Below, one piece after another: positions 25,279 through 36,888 of a DNA stretch of 64,000 nucleotides. The first letter of the stretch is position 1. Every line of letters begins with the position of its first letter. Below the pieces are notes generated by a model. It was not told the DNA's origin, searched no databases, and was given only the letters and a program-made list of their open reading frames with translations. The stretch lies in contig NC_061127.1 in the NCBI RefSeq assembly GCF_905220365.1, positions 6,572,001-6,636,000 on the forward strand, given 5' to 3'. This DNA comes from Vanessa cardui (Eukaryota; Arthropoda; Insecta; Lepidoptera; Nymphalidae). A program made the position numbers and the translations under genes.

Positions 25279-25462
25279 CAACAACAGTCATATGTTTCGT
25301 TTGCCTCGCAATTTGAAACTTAGGACCTTCTGTAGATACTTCACAGCTGTATGCTGCGCGTGTTGCGATGGGGGGTGGCATTACGCGTACCATGCAAGAG
25401 TCTTTTTGACAATCACCCCCCTGCACCATGATGCCCGTTATATTGAACAGGCGGATAGGTGG
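25279..25462 (-). CDS. beat-like: Beat-family Ig protein, exon B (second half of Ig domain 1)
   Basis: This exon completes the first Ig domain. The acceptor TTATTTGCAG precedes 25462 and the donor is GTGAGT below 25279. It starts in phase 0, matching the end of exon A, and ends in phase 1 after 61 whole codons. Seen: PPIRLFNITGI at the start with an N-glycosylation sequon (NIT), two extra cysteines at residues 18 and 23, and the second Ig cysteine in AAYSCEVSTEGPKF (residues 36-49). YxCEVSxEGPxF is a strong Beat-family signature. A dispersed repeat begins about 10 bp upstream of the acceptor dinucleotide, so much of the pyrimidine-rich 3' splice region may come from a transposable element. 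The CDS is intact. Confidence 0.9.
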
Positions 25463-25471
25463 CTGCAAATA

Positions 25472-25618
25472 AATCAAAATCAAAATATACTTCATTCAAG
25501 TAGGCTTTTACAAGAACTTTTGATTCGCATTTAACTAAAATATTAAGTCAAGCTATCGTGGGTTCGTAAAATAGATTCTACCGAGAAGAACCGGCAAGAT
25601 GCTTAGCAGATACTCTTT
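25472..25618 (+). repeat. Dispersed repeat Y, copy 1, next to the exon B acceptor
   Basis: AAATCAAAATCAAAATATAC, then TTCATTCAAGTAGGCTTTTA and ATTCTACCGAGAAGAACCGG. Related copies at 26095, 47757 and (weak) 62515. The repeat begins about 10 bp from the exon B splice acceptor. Family not identified; the sequence looks like the end of a lepidopteran retroelement. Confidence 0.7.
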
Positions 25619-26094
25619 TACTACATTTAAAAATACAATCATGTTAGTTAATTGCAATTATATATGTATGTAATATATCCTGACTGGAAGTCTAACAAGT
25701 ATTAATTTCACGCTTTTTTGTCTGCATAATCATCTATTGAATAAAATGCCTTCTTTACCAATGTATTTTTACGAATGTCAAAGTTAGTTCTAGAAACAGA
25801 TACCTAGCCTCAAGATGTATTTATGGACTTTGCAAAGTCGGTAACTTGGTAAACTTGGTGAAATGATTAACTATTATTATTTTTTTATACAATATATAAA
25901 TGTATTTACAAGTGCAATTAACAATAAAGTGAGCTATAATTATTTTCTATTTTACGTTTAAAATTTTATAAATTATTAAATTATTTTCCGTACATAAGGG
26001 ATGTCTCATTATGCAAAGTTTAGTTCCCATGTCGCACTATTCAGAGTTTTTTATAGTGCACAAACGAAAGCAATTACACGAATTCACTGACATA

Positions 26095-26237
26095 ATAAAA
26101 ATGTTTTTATTCAAGTACACTCCTACAAGCATTTGAATCGTCATTTCACAAGGATAAATTTAATGCAAAGTTACCACCGTTTCTGAATGTAGATTCTACC
26201 GAGAGGAGTGAACAAGTGTCTCGGTAATTACTTTTTA
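26095..26237 (+). repeat. Dispersed repeat Y, copy 2
   Basis: TTTTTATTCAAGTACACTCC, TTGAATCGTCATTTCACAAG and ATTCTACCGAGAGGAGTGAA follow copy 1 in order and orientation. Confidence 0.6.
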
Positions 26238-26707
26238 TTTCGTCCATTACGTAATACTATTTTTGTCGTCTGACGAAATTAATTTGTGTAAAAATAAGTA
26301 ATATTGTACCTCAAAAATTTTCATTAAAATCCTTATTAATTTTGTTAATGAGTTTTATAAAATTTAATACATGGTCAGGACTTTAAAATGTTGTATACTT
26401 TTAAGTACTGACTATGTGTCATATTAAAATGTCCAATGAGCTTACTCGACATGACCACGGAACTGTCTTATCAACTCATTATAAAATCAAAATCAATATA
26501 GATAGCACATTTTTTATCATAATTTAGGTTACATTTTAAATAGTTCTAGATACTCGATAGGACAATACGCTGCTATACGGACTCTTATTATTATTTTGTA
26601 AAATTTTACACTCCACCAGCTACCGTATGTTATGTACTTATGTATTGTATGTATTGTACTAACGGTTATCCGTTAGTACATTTGTTAAATAATAACCAAT
26701 TATAATG

Positions 26708-27157
26708 TAATAGGCTATTTGACAATGCGAAAAATAAATTGTGAATTATTGTAATCAGTGTATATTATGAGTTTAAAAATAGTTATTTACTAACGAAACT
26801 CGAAAATAATACTTAATTTATTCAAAAATCAATAAATAAAAATGCATTTTTTCAAACGTTTGTCACGTGACACAAAACGCTACTAATTGGCCGGGCTTAT
26901 GGTGAAGTCAATTTCTTGTAAACCTTGCTTTTCTATATGTGCCACAGATTAAAATACAGCACAGTGACGTCACCGACCCCATTGCTGCTCCATATTGTCC
27001 AAGTAATGTTTTCGCGCGTTATTTAAATATGGAATTTTTAAAATGATATTTTTCGGCAAATATGTACTACAAATAAAAAAATCATCTTTTACTGGGTTCC
27101 TTAACCTCTACTAAATAATATAAAATGGATTTTAAAAACCAGTCAAATAGCCTATTA
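26708..27157. mobile_element. MITE with 16-bp perfect terminal inverted repeats
   Basis: The left end TAATAGGCTATTTGAC is mirrored exactly by GTCAAATAGCCTATTA at 27142-27157, about 450 bp in all. No transposase frame. TA at each end could be the target duplication, but because the ends are palindromic the exact border is unclear. Confidence 0.65.
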
Positions 27158-27319
27158 CTAATGAACATTAAATAATTATATTTTACTTAAATATAACTTA
27201 AAAAAAAAACAGAAAAGAAACATTTTTTTTAAATCACGCAAAGAGGTTAATACATACGTGATAAATACGTGAGTTCAAGGCTTAAATTAAATAGACCACA
27301 GAGTATAAATCAATGTTAC

Positions 27320-27486
27320 CTTCTGTGAGGGATTGTATCTGAATATTTCGTGTATGTCTCTGTACCACTTGACGGAGTGCAGCTTCTGATCGTCCATTTC
27401 GAAATGACAGCTCAACTCCGCCGCTCGCCGAGGATCAGCATACAGCGGGACCTTTAGTTGAGTGATTTTGTGCGCCGATGTTATAG
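27320..27486 (-). CDS. beat-like: Beat-family Ig protein, internal exon A (first half of Ig domain 1)
   Basis: This internal exon encodes the N-terminal half of the first Ig domain of a Beaten-path protein. Beat proteins are secreted or membrane-tethered and act in axon guidance by binding Sidestep-family receptors. The minus strand has an acceptor (TTTTGTTCCAG) ending at 27487 and a GTAACA donor just below 27320. The exon enters in phase 1 and leaves in phase 0, giving 55 whole codons without a stop. Seen in the peptide: first Ig cysteine at residue 26 (ELSCHFE) and the family hallmark VKWYRD at residues 38-43, followed by EIFRYNPS. The preceding signal-peptide exon was not found, so the protein is partial at its N-terminus. 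A Helitron starts about 350 bp upstream in the preceding intron. The family call is firm; the paralogue (Beat-I to VII) is not resolved. Confidence 0.88.
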
Positions 27487-28576
27487 CTGGAACAAAATTA
27501 CGAATTTTGACGCATATTCTTAATATTTAAAATCTAAGCCTTTAATATAACATTTTCGTTATTGCTTATGATATTTTTTTTATTACGAAACAACATCGAA
27601 TTACACATATAATTATAGAAACATTACAGTTGCTATTATAATATAGATTGTATAAATAAATGTATAATAGCAAGTTGCGTTTGATGTGCGGATCCACTCA
27701 AAAACTATATAATAATGTGATTTAGGACAAAAAAAATTAAAATATATAGATATTTATCAAATTAAGAACAAAAATAATTGTATTATATTGATCACCATCG
27801 ATTACATTATTAAAATCCTAACGAAATATGTTATTCTATCTATATATATAAAAATGAATTGCTGTTCGTTAGTCTCGCTAAAACTCCAGAATGGCTGGAC
27901 CGATTTGGCTAATTTTTGTCTTGAATTGTTTGTGGAAGTCCAGGGAAGGTTTATAAGGTGAGTAAGTATGATATAAATGCTAGGAATATAATTAAAACAA
28001 CAACTATGTTTTTCCATAGAAATAGATTTATTAGCGAATTATCATCGATTTTTTATGCTTATCGATGTTAGACAATAAAATATTGATGTTTTAAAATTGA
28101 TTTTGCATAATTTAAAAAATCTTTACATCTATTTCTCGAATCTACATAAATAAAGATAAATGGAATTTTCGTTGTCACTTTAGAACTCAAGAATGGGCTC
28201 AACTATCCAAACCAAATCTTCATGGTTTGTTCGGACTATTTAGTAGATGGTTTATGTGAAGTTTGCACAAAATCGGTCGAGGGGTTCTTCAGTTATCACA
28301 TTTTTTGTTACAAATGATTTCAATAAATGGCGCGTCATTTTGTTAATGGTGAATTTTAGATGGGGAATTATGATGTCTAATTAAATGTAAGTATACCAGT
28401 TTCAATAGGTAAATACGTCTTATTTCAATTTATTATTTCGAAAAAAAAAAAAACATTTAAAAGTACAGCATTTGCTTTTATGTATAGGTCTACATAACTA
28501 AAAAAAGTTAGTGTCATGAATTTTTATTCGTATGGATTGATGGTTCGTAAACAAGCTCAGAATTATATCTTGGGAT

Positions 28577-29050
28577 GTGGAAAACTACATATATCATCAG
28601 TACATCCTTGACATGTATGCCAAAATAAAAACTAAACGTCTTAATTTAATTCGTTTCAAGCAAGCAAAATTAAGATCTGAAGAATATATTCATTTGCAAG
28701 ATGCAATAGCGAATGATGCTAATGTAAATGACAACGGGCGATTGACTATATTGCCATCTATGTTTATTGGTAGTCCACGGCATATGAACGAATGTGCACA
28801 AGATGCAATGTCTTATGTACGAAAATATGGTCGACCGGATCTTTTCATTATGATATTAAAAACAATTTATTTGAAGAACAGTCGACAACTGATCGTCATG
28901 ACATTACAGCGCGAGTTTTCCTGCAAAAATTGAAAGCACTTATGGATTTAATTGTAAAATTATGTGATTTTGGAGAGGTGCGGTACCATATGTACTCCAT
29001 TGAATGGAAAAAAGGGGATTGCCGCATGCACATATATTAATTTGGCTGGT
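28577..29050 (+). pseudogene. Helitron Rep (N-terminal and HUH region), frameshifted
   Basis: Encodes the replication-initiator part of a Helitron transposase, which nicks DNA through a HUH endonuclease. Frame 1 of the relic (from 28577) reads HQYILDMYAKIKTKRL, EEYIHLQDAI, LTILPSMFIGSPRHM and YVRKYGRPDLF, the typical Helitron-like N domain. The reading then moves to the frame at 28792 (TDRHDITARVF, YSIEWKK) and again to a third frame holding GLPHAHILIW, with the HUH histidines at 29025-29033. At least two frameshifts and an internal deletion break it. Downstream to about 29460 only short degraded pieces remain. Confidence 0.8.
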
Positions 29051-29461
29051 AAATAACTCCGAATCAAATCGATACCGTTATATTAACTGAAATTCCCGAT
29101 CAAACTGTGGATCCAGATCATTAGGATGCGTAACCAGGACGTTGAAGTTGGTAATCGTTGGATGGTTGTCCATGATTATCGATAATATTCAATGCTCATA
29201 TAAATGTGGAGTACTGTAATTCAGTCAAACCCGTTTTCAAATATATTTGAAAGTATGTAAATAAAGGGAGTGATATGACTGTTATCGATGTTGCTGGTAA
29301 TAATATAAATGATGAAATTACTCAGTATCAAATGCTATATTAGTAGTAATTAAGCTATCTGGAGAATTCTGTCGTTTCCAATTCACGAAAGACATCCTGT
29401 GGTTGTTCGTGGGGCTGTGCATCTTGAGCATGGCCAACCTGTTTAGTTTAATGAAGCAAAT

Positions 29462-30204
29462 ATATTGGAATGTGTAGCGCAACCACCAGCAACTTCGTTA
29501 ACAGCTTTTTTCAAATTATTCGAAACTGATACATTTACAATAAATTTGTTATATTATGAAATGCCTCAGTATTACACACGGAATGAGTCTTCGAAAAAAA
29601 TTCAGATACGTAAACAAGAAACAGCAGTCGATGGGTATCCAGGTATTATTCAAACAGACGCAATTGGGTGGATATATATATCCATGTATGTACCGTATAC
29701 AGTACATCCAAATAATGCTGAGTGTTTTTATTTGCGATTGATTGATTGATTAAGGTCAATGCCCCAAAATCATTCAATCAATCATCAGTCATTTGTGTCA
29801 AAAATATCGTGATGAATGTCAACACTTGCATTTGTTGGAGGATGATGAGGATGGTTGGATATTGGGATTCAACATTTCATGGTGCATCTACTTCAGCTCA
29901 TCTACAGCAAATACGAATGCTATTTTCCATTATATTATCAACATGTATGCCATCAAACCCACTTGAATTATGGAAAAAATATAAATATTATATGGCAGAA
30001 GATATTTTAGTTCGTATGTGTCATCATGCAAGATATCCTGATTTGTTAATTACCTTGGAAACGTACAACGAAGCTTTGATAATAATTAAACACATGTGTC
30101 TAAAAATTGCAAATAAAGTATTAGCACAATTCGATATGACCGCAACAAATCGTGAGATGCATGATTTGTTTGATCGAGAATTGCAACGTGAATTCGAATT
30201 CTAA
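29462..30204 (+). pseudogene. Helitron transposase middle region, broken
   Basis: Two frames carry the linker between Rep and helicase. From about 29465: CVAQPPATSLTAFFKLFETD, YYTRNESSKKIQIRK and VHPNNAECFYLRL. From about 29746: HLQQIRMLFSIILSTCMPSN, LWKKYKYYMAEDIL and ETYNEALIIIKHMCLKIANK, ending DLFDRELQREFEF. These are recognisable pieces of lepidopteran Helitron helicase proteins, separated by stops and frameshifts near 29745. Confidence 0.75.
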
Positions 30205-30249
30205 TGATTTGCGTTTATTTCTACAATCGAATATTACCTAATTGAATAT

Positions 30250-30560
30250 TCAGAAAAAACATGTATATGACACATTCATGCAAGCCGTTCCCAATAATTC
30301 AGATGGATTATATTTCTTGGATACGCCTGGCGGTACAGGCAAAACGTTCGTTAAATCATTGATTTTAGCAACAATTCGATCGTAACAAAAAATTGCATTG
30401 GGACTTGCATCTTCTGGAATTTTTAGAAGATGGTCGAACCGCACACTCCGCATTAAAATTGCCATTAAATATACAGATGATTGAAAATCCAATTGGCAAT
30501 ATTTCGAGCAATTCTGCTATGGAAAAAGTTCTGCGATTAACGTCAATTATTTTCTGGAAT
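30250..30560 (+). pseudogene. Helitron Pif1-type helicase, N-terminal piece only
   Basis: Walker A PGGTGKT is encoded at 30326-30346 inside GLYFLDTPGGTGKTFV, followed by a stop at IRS. A second frame gives EDGRTAHSALKLPLNIQMIE and NSAMEKVL. The Walker B position reads IIFWNE where family members usually have WDE. The remaining helicase motifs are deleted. Two minus-strand frames over this stretch are shadows. Confidence 0.75.
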
Positions 30561-31424
30561 GAGATATTGAGATGCAATGGTTTCTATGCACATCACACTG
30601 GGACTAATTTAAGCATTTCGATTATGGCAGTACGAAGTTTGCCGGGTCAGCTAGTCATCACATAAATTTAAATATATTCCGTAAACAAAAACTCAGTAGT
30701 TAATACCGTCCGACTTAGACCAGTTTTGCAAGAACTTACAGGCATAGTAAAATATATTTAAACTGCGTACCAATATGAAATATCAATACTTCTCTGGCTC
30801 TAAAATAAAGCTAAGCTAATCCAACTTAGATATAAAAAGTATTTCACTATATAAAAAATTACACGCATTTTAATGCGCATGGCAACATTTTTATTATATT
30901 TAATTAAAGTCCGTAAAACGTTTCGTGTTGTATTTATGCAAGCCTTTGAAACAAAAAATAAAAAAAACCTTTTGTTTTCAAATATTACTTTTGTGATAGA
31001 CAACAGTCTGTTTACATAAATATCGTTTTATGAGCGAAAAGATGTCATATCTTTTAATTACTCTGTGGAACTGTTATTTTATATATTTCTAATTTAAAAG
31101 AATGAAATTTATGTTTCATTCAGCGTTTTCCGTTAGCATATTAATAGGACAAAGATATTAATTCAGAACGTCACGCTGTCCGTGGAGGTTTTTAAAAATT
31201 TTAATTAAATTAATTTTGACAACCTATCTTGTTCCACTTTTCGGGAAACCGACTTAGCTAATTAGTACGATATTTAAATAGATATTAATTACTTTAATGT
31301 ACTCGTATTATTACACCTCTCTTAATAACTTTGAAGAGATTTAATACGATGTTTATAGGAACATTTACTATGTCCATTCATGTTATTGATTTTTATTGAA
31401 ATATTAGTGTCTTCTTCTATTTAT

Positions 31425-31515
31425 TTTTATCCCATTTGTCCTTGTTACCATTCTTGCCACTATTCTATGTGCTCAAGATTTATATAGTAATTATTTTTAA
31501 TTAATATTTGTTTAT
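31425..31515 (+). repeat. Diverged low-copy repeat, shared with 15656-15765
   Basis: CATTCTTGCCACTATTCTAT and TCAAGATTTATATAGTAA. The two copies are about 16 kb apart in the same orientation. Family unknown. Confidence 0.35.
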
Positions 31516-33988
31516 ATTTAAGCGTTTAATATTAATTATTCTCATTAATAAGACTTAATAAATGAGTATTATATAAATGATTGATACAATTCTATTAATA
31601 ATAACGTATAATAATATTATTAATAAGGTATTGTTTATAGATTTATAAATAAATCATATGGCGTTTATCAAAATCAAAAGTATAAATTAAATGCAAGCGA
31701 TACTGGAAAGCGAATATGTATGTAAAATCTCTACATAGTATAAAACAATGTTGCTTCCTGCCATGTGTACGCTTAGATATTTTAAACTACGCAATGTATT
31801 TGAACTTTGTTTTAATCAACAACAAGTTTGATTTAAGAGGAAGTTTTATAGATATGAAAACTTTAGCACTTTTTTTATTCAGGCATTACAAAGAATAAAA
31901 CGTCTTCTTAATGTATGTAGAGTAACACGCCTGTAATGTTGTACCACACAGAATAAGTCTGATGTTCTTTTATTAACTACTATTTTATTGTGTGTATGCC
32001 GATGGTGTGTCTTTTAAATAAATAAGTAAATAAAATAAATTACAAAATATTCTGTACTGCGATGGATTAGTTAAAGAAGATTTTATTTCCTATAAATATT
32101 TTGTTGAAATGCCCGTTTTTAAATATATATTTTATATTCACCAAACTTTAGAATACAGATTATATTTAATTGTATATAAAAGAAATAAGCGAAAAAACAA
32201 TCAATTAAACGTTAAAAACTATAATTCGAATATTTATTTCAGCTTATGTTTTATAAATTTTTCGCCTTCCGTTAACAGTGCGTCTAGATAGTTCTTCCCT
32301 AACCATTAAAACAAAAGCATATATTGTTAAATTTATTTCATATCCAAAAACATTGAATAAATTATTGAATCCAAACGAACAAATGTAATTACTTTACTTA
32401 ACATAGAGCTAGTACAATACCCTGCGCTAACAAAACATTATTATTTCATGTAAATTTATTATTACCATATTAAGTGGTAAACACTTTCGAACTTGTATTT
32501 CAATGCGACGCCAGGCTGCACTGTTTTTACAGAAACATCACGTATGTTGAAGTGGCTTCGTACATTAACATAAACACAGAATATATTTCAGAAACTTAAG
32601 CCTAATGGTTTTGTGCGCATACTTCAGTACTCTTCGTTTTGTAACAATTTGCGAATTGAGATTTAGGTAACATTCTATATATAAAATAAGATTAATGCTT
32701 TATATTTACATAGATGTTACTAATATTACATATGAACGTTTGAACAACAAACACTTTAAAACGGCTGAAGAAATCTATATGAAATTTGACACAGGTGTAT
32801 GTAGACAATAGGTTGGTACTTTTAATTTGAATCACCGGCACCATACCTTGGCGCTGCATATGGTGTCTAGTTTTTTATAATCTATGTGAAAGCAACATCT
32901 TGTACATATGTCACTGTAGACTATAAATATGTTGAGAAGCTGTTTTGGAGTTTATTCCACCACGCCAATTGTGAGGTAACAGATGATTTAGCGTCGAAAG
33001 ATGTAAAAGAACATGAAAAATTAGAAGTGATTACTTATATCTGCGTTAATAATTTTATTCAATAAATTATGTACTTAATAAAATTTAATATGATTAAAAG
33101 ATGAAAACGTTAATTAATTAATCTCATTAGGAGAGTCTCGGAGTTAAGATATAATGTATACAAACGAATAATTAACATGTTTTAATCAATTATGCGCAAA
33201 AAGTTTTTAAGCAAATAAAAATCAATTTTGCTTAAATATTAATATTAGCTATGAACGCTTCGTATATTTTAAGTTTTATTTTTGATAGTTGAATGTTACA
33301 TTCAGATAAACGTTTGACGTAAATTCCTATATATCGCTCACTTCACTTGTGGCAATACATTATCATTGTAAAGGTCATTGACCGTCCATTACTCTCCTAA
33401 CGCGGTACAGTATAGCTCACAATACAGCCATATACAATAGGTATATGACACCTCATCCGAATAAAACCGATCACAAAAATTACACGAAACATATACTCGT
33501 AGGTAGCTCTTGACACTTGTTACGGCACTTCTTGACACTTGAATTGGTATAGCGTGTTTGCGTACAAGTATGTAAATTGTCCGAGCACAGTATACCTTAG
33601 TAGAATATTGATTTCCTTATATTTTTTCAAATTGTGTTTACAAATAACACAAATGATGTATACGTGTTTTGAATGAAATTTCAAATAGGGTATATTTATG
33701 ATGAGTGTCTATTTCATTGAACACTTATTTTATTCAGTAGCAATTTTATTCACAAATACGTCAAAATATGCTTGATATGTTTCACATACAGTGAGTGCTC
33801 TCGAAATTAACAATGTTATTATAACGTCGCTGAAACGACGTCATCGTCGTCGAACAAAACGCAATTTATAACTACTATTATACTTATACTAATAGAAGAT
33901 CTAGGCAAAATAATTTAAGCTGTAAATATATTATAATAGAGCAGACTAATATTGACACACAACTGAACAATAATGCTTCTAATGAGTA

Positions 33989-34313
33989 AAGTAAAGTAAC
34001 GTAAAGTAACAGCGTGTAAATTACCCACTGCTAGGCTAAGGCCTCCCCTTCCATTAAGGAGAGGGTTTCGGACATATTCCACCACGCTGTTTCAATGCGG
34101 GTTGGTGGAATACAAATGTGGCAGAATTACGATGAAAGATGATTTCGAATTTCATAGACACATGGTTTCCTCACGATTTTTTCCTTAACCGCCGAGCACA
34201 AGATGAATTATAAACACAATTAAGCACATATATAGAGTGGTGCTTGCCTGGGTTTGAACCCGCAATCATCGGTTAAGATGCACGCGTTCTAACCACTGGG
34301 CCATCTAAGCTCA
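33989..34313 (-). repeat. tRNA-derived SINE, copy 9, with 11-bp target-site duplication
   Basis: Reverse copy whose tail is AGTAAAGTAACGTAAAGTAA rather than a CAA run. Flanked by TCTAATGAGTA at 33978-33988 and 34314-34324. The same GTAA-rich tail occurs at the copy that ends the window (63895-63910), hinting at a SINE subfamily. Confidence 0.9.
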
Positions 34314-34888
34314 TCTAATGAGTATTTGTATATAATTACAAGTAAACAACGAACACGTTCAATATTAATAATAAATCCGAATGCTGAAACAAAACGCAAC
34401 GTCATATTGCCTGCGCTCTAGAATTAGACAAAATATGTACATTGCAAACATAATAAGGAAAGGAAACAAATGTTTACAGAGGTCGTGCGGGCCCGGTCTA
34501 CACAAACATGCAACTAATTTGACTGAAGCTGAAGCTTCAGTTTTCACTAATTCCTCATCATATAAAGCCAGTCGCTTACCTCTTTTATTATAATACGATT
34601 TTATATTTTATGTTCAGTTATCAATATTTTAAATCTAAACTTGCAATCTAATTTTAAACACATTTTTTAACATAAAAATTTTACACAAATATTATTTATT
34701 TATTTTACATATCGATAAAAATGCACAGATATATATATATAAAAACACGAATTAATCGTAAGAAACATTAATTAAGTAAACGGAATATTTTTTATTATTA
34801 CCATATACATATAAATCGTTTTGAATAAATTAAAATAAAAAGTGTACTGACAAGGATTGTGATCGTTTTATCTTTTGTACATTAACTA

Positions 34889-35065
34889 TTTGTCGCTCGC
34901 GACTTCGCTTCGCGCGTTGAGCGACACGTGTTAAGCATATAAAGTTTTCCTTAAATATTTCCTTCCTTAGAGTAGCTTGCTTTTTACCAAATTACATCAA
35001 ATTTAGTTCAGTGGTTTGGCTATGAAAGAGCAACAGACAGACACAGACTTTCATATTTATAAGTT
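34889..35065 (+). repeat. Dispersed repeat D (Helitron- or LINE-end-like), copy 1
   Basis: ACTATTTGTCGCTCGCGACT, AAATTACATCAAATTTAGTT and ATGAAAGAGCAACAGACAGA. Homologous to 48563-48700 and, in reverse, to 60185-60330. Non-coding. The frame at 35016-35210 starts in it and is not a gene. Confidence 0.55.
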
Positions 35066-36148
35066 CATTACAGATGAATTAGATAAGGGAATAAATGATA
35101 AACAATATGCTTTGAATTTTACAATAATACATTTAAATACGTACCATAAAACAATTTATTTAAATTTATTTCAAAATGAAAAGAGTTATTTTCCACCATT
35201 AAAAGCATAAAAGGAACAACTACTCCGAAACTACTTAAAATAAACAACGATATTTGTTTGAAACAATAATAATTGGAGAGCTATAAAACAGTGCCCATTT
35301 TACACTGAGCTTTATCTAAATTGAAAATCTTCACTGAAGTGGCAATCCCGCCAGCTCTGACGCATATATTTATTGCTACTGTTATGAATGGGCATAATAA
35401 AGTAATAAATAATAAAATGTATAAATTTTAATACAAACTTAACGTTTTAATATATTGGACGATAAAAATAATGGCTTTTTTTAGTCTGGTCTACTTTTTT
35501 ATTCTCTATTGTATTATTTAAAAATAGGCTTTTATTTAATCAGCCTCTTTAATATAAGATTGTTTATTTAGCTGAATGTTTTATATCATATCTAGATATC
35601 GGATTGCATATAAAATGACATTTTCTATGAAGGAAAAATAATTAAACATGATAAGTATTTTTTTATCTTTTTTATGTATAAATATAAATTTATATATAAA
35701 AAAATGTCTTAAATTTTTAATCAGCATAATCCTGTTCTTTTAAGAAGCTTTAATATAGTTCAAATAATAATGTAATCCATAAAATGTTAAAGAAAATGGA
35801 AAAGGAAATAATTATATCTTGTAAATGTTAAAAAAAAAACAAAATTAAAAAAAAAATCGATAGAATAAAATGACTTAGCGACAGCGGATACTAAGTTTCC
35901 GTCCCCTAAAAGAAGTCATTACGATAACGAAAGAAGCTGTCAAATGTCCCGAGATTAGACCATTGATATAAATCAATCTACGGCCAGTAGTCACGGCAAA
36001 TTGACTGTTCGCTTTATTGGAGGCATTTGATGTACGGTCAAGGATTTTGTACGATAGTATGTAATTTGGCGTGTTCTGTTAAGCGTGCACATGAGTTAAG
36101 ATTAATATCGATTGGCTTTTTACTATTGGAGTACTGTATTTATATGTA

Positions 36149-36447
36149 TGTCGAGGTGGTCGAGTAGTCACAACGCGTATATCTTTATCGATGATTGCGG
36201 TTTCAAACCCAAGCAAGCACCACTGAATATTCGTGCGCTTAATTTGTGTTTATAAATCATCTCGTGCTCGGTGGTGAAGGAAAACATCGACGGGAAACTT
36301 GCATGTGTCTAATTTCATAGAAATTCTGTTTCATGTGTATTAAGCCGCATTGGAACAGCGCGGTGGAATATGTTCCAAACCCTCTCTTCAAAGGGAGAGG
36401 AGACCTTAGCCCAGCAATGGGAAATTCAAAGGCTGTTGTTGTTGTTG
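36149..36447 (+). repeat. tRNA-derived SINE, copy 10
   Basis: Diverged in the head (GTCGAGGTGGTCGAGTAGTC) but the body and tail are clear. It abuts a type C Helitron-like element, as copies 5 and 8 do. Confidence 0.85.
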
Positions 36448-36464
36448 GTGCATGTACTTGCAAC

Positions 36465-36717
36465 CCGGCCCGGCTTCGCATGGGTGCAATATTCATACTA
36501 AATATACTACAAAATGTGTTCATTTACGACACATTAGAAACTTCTAAAATTATCAGTGTTTCTTTACTATAGTGTCCACATATTATATACGAAAACTTTC
36601 CTATCGAATCACCCTATCTATTAAAAATCGCATCAAAATTCGTTGCCCAATTTTAAAGATCTAAGCATACATAGGTACGGACAGCGGTAAGCGACTTTGT
36701 TTTATACTATGTAATGA
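36465..36717 (-). mobile_element. Non-autonomous Helitron-like element (type C)
   Basis: Plus strand: CCGGCTTCGCATGGGTGCAA at the left and ATACTATGTAATGA at the right, i.e. a minus-strand 5' end TCATTACATAGTAT after an A. The CTAG end is lost next to the SINE. Confidence 0.6.
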
Positions 36718-36888
36718 TTCTGAAAGTTAGTCACATAAATAACACAAATATCTTTAGTTTATCAATTCATTTCCGATCGCAAATTCAATCAACAATCAGA
36801 TGTTTTCATAATGATGGCACGGACTCTAAACGCATGTTACAATGTGGAATGCTTTGTTCCTAATTTGAAATGGAGGCGGCGATGTAGT

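Larger units (their letters stand above)
25463..27319 (-). other. Beat-like intron between exons A and B (about 1.9 kb)
   Basis: The shortest intron seen between the four exons. It carries two copies of repeat Y, a small hairpin at 26655-26680 (11-bp arms, loop TTAT) and a MITE ending 163 bp from exon A. 25620-26090 is otherwise featureless. Confidence 0.6.
27839..30654 (+). mobile_element. Decayed autonomous-type Helitron, about 2.8 kb
   Basis: The 5' end TCTATATATATAAAAATGAA, followed by GAATTGCTGTTCGTTAGTCT and CTGGACCGATTTGGCTAATT, matches my memory of lepidopteran Helitron leaders. The 3' end is GCCGGGTCAGCTAG followed by T. It is preceded by A, so the expected A/T insertion site is kept. 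In between lie broken Rep and Pif1-type helicase parts in several frames. The helicase is cut after the first motifs and runs directly into the 3' terminus. It lies antisense to the Beat-like gene, about 350 bp upstream of exon A. Non-functional as it stands. Confidence 0.8.

Noticed and set aside
30250..30577. Minus-strand frames over the Helitron helicase piece
   Set aside because: Antisense shadows of the recognisable Pif1-like sequence on the plus strand.
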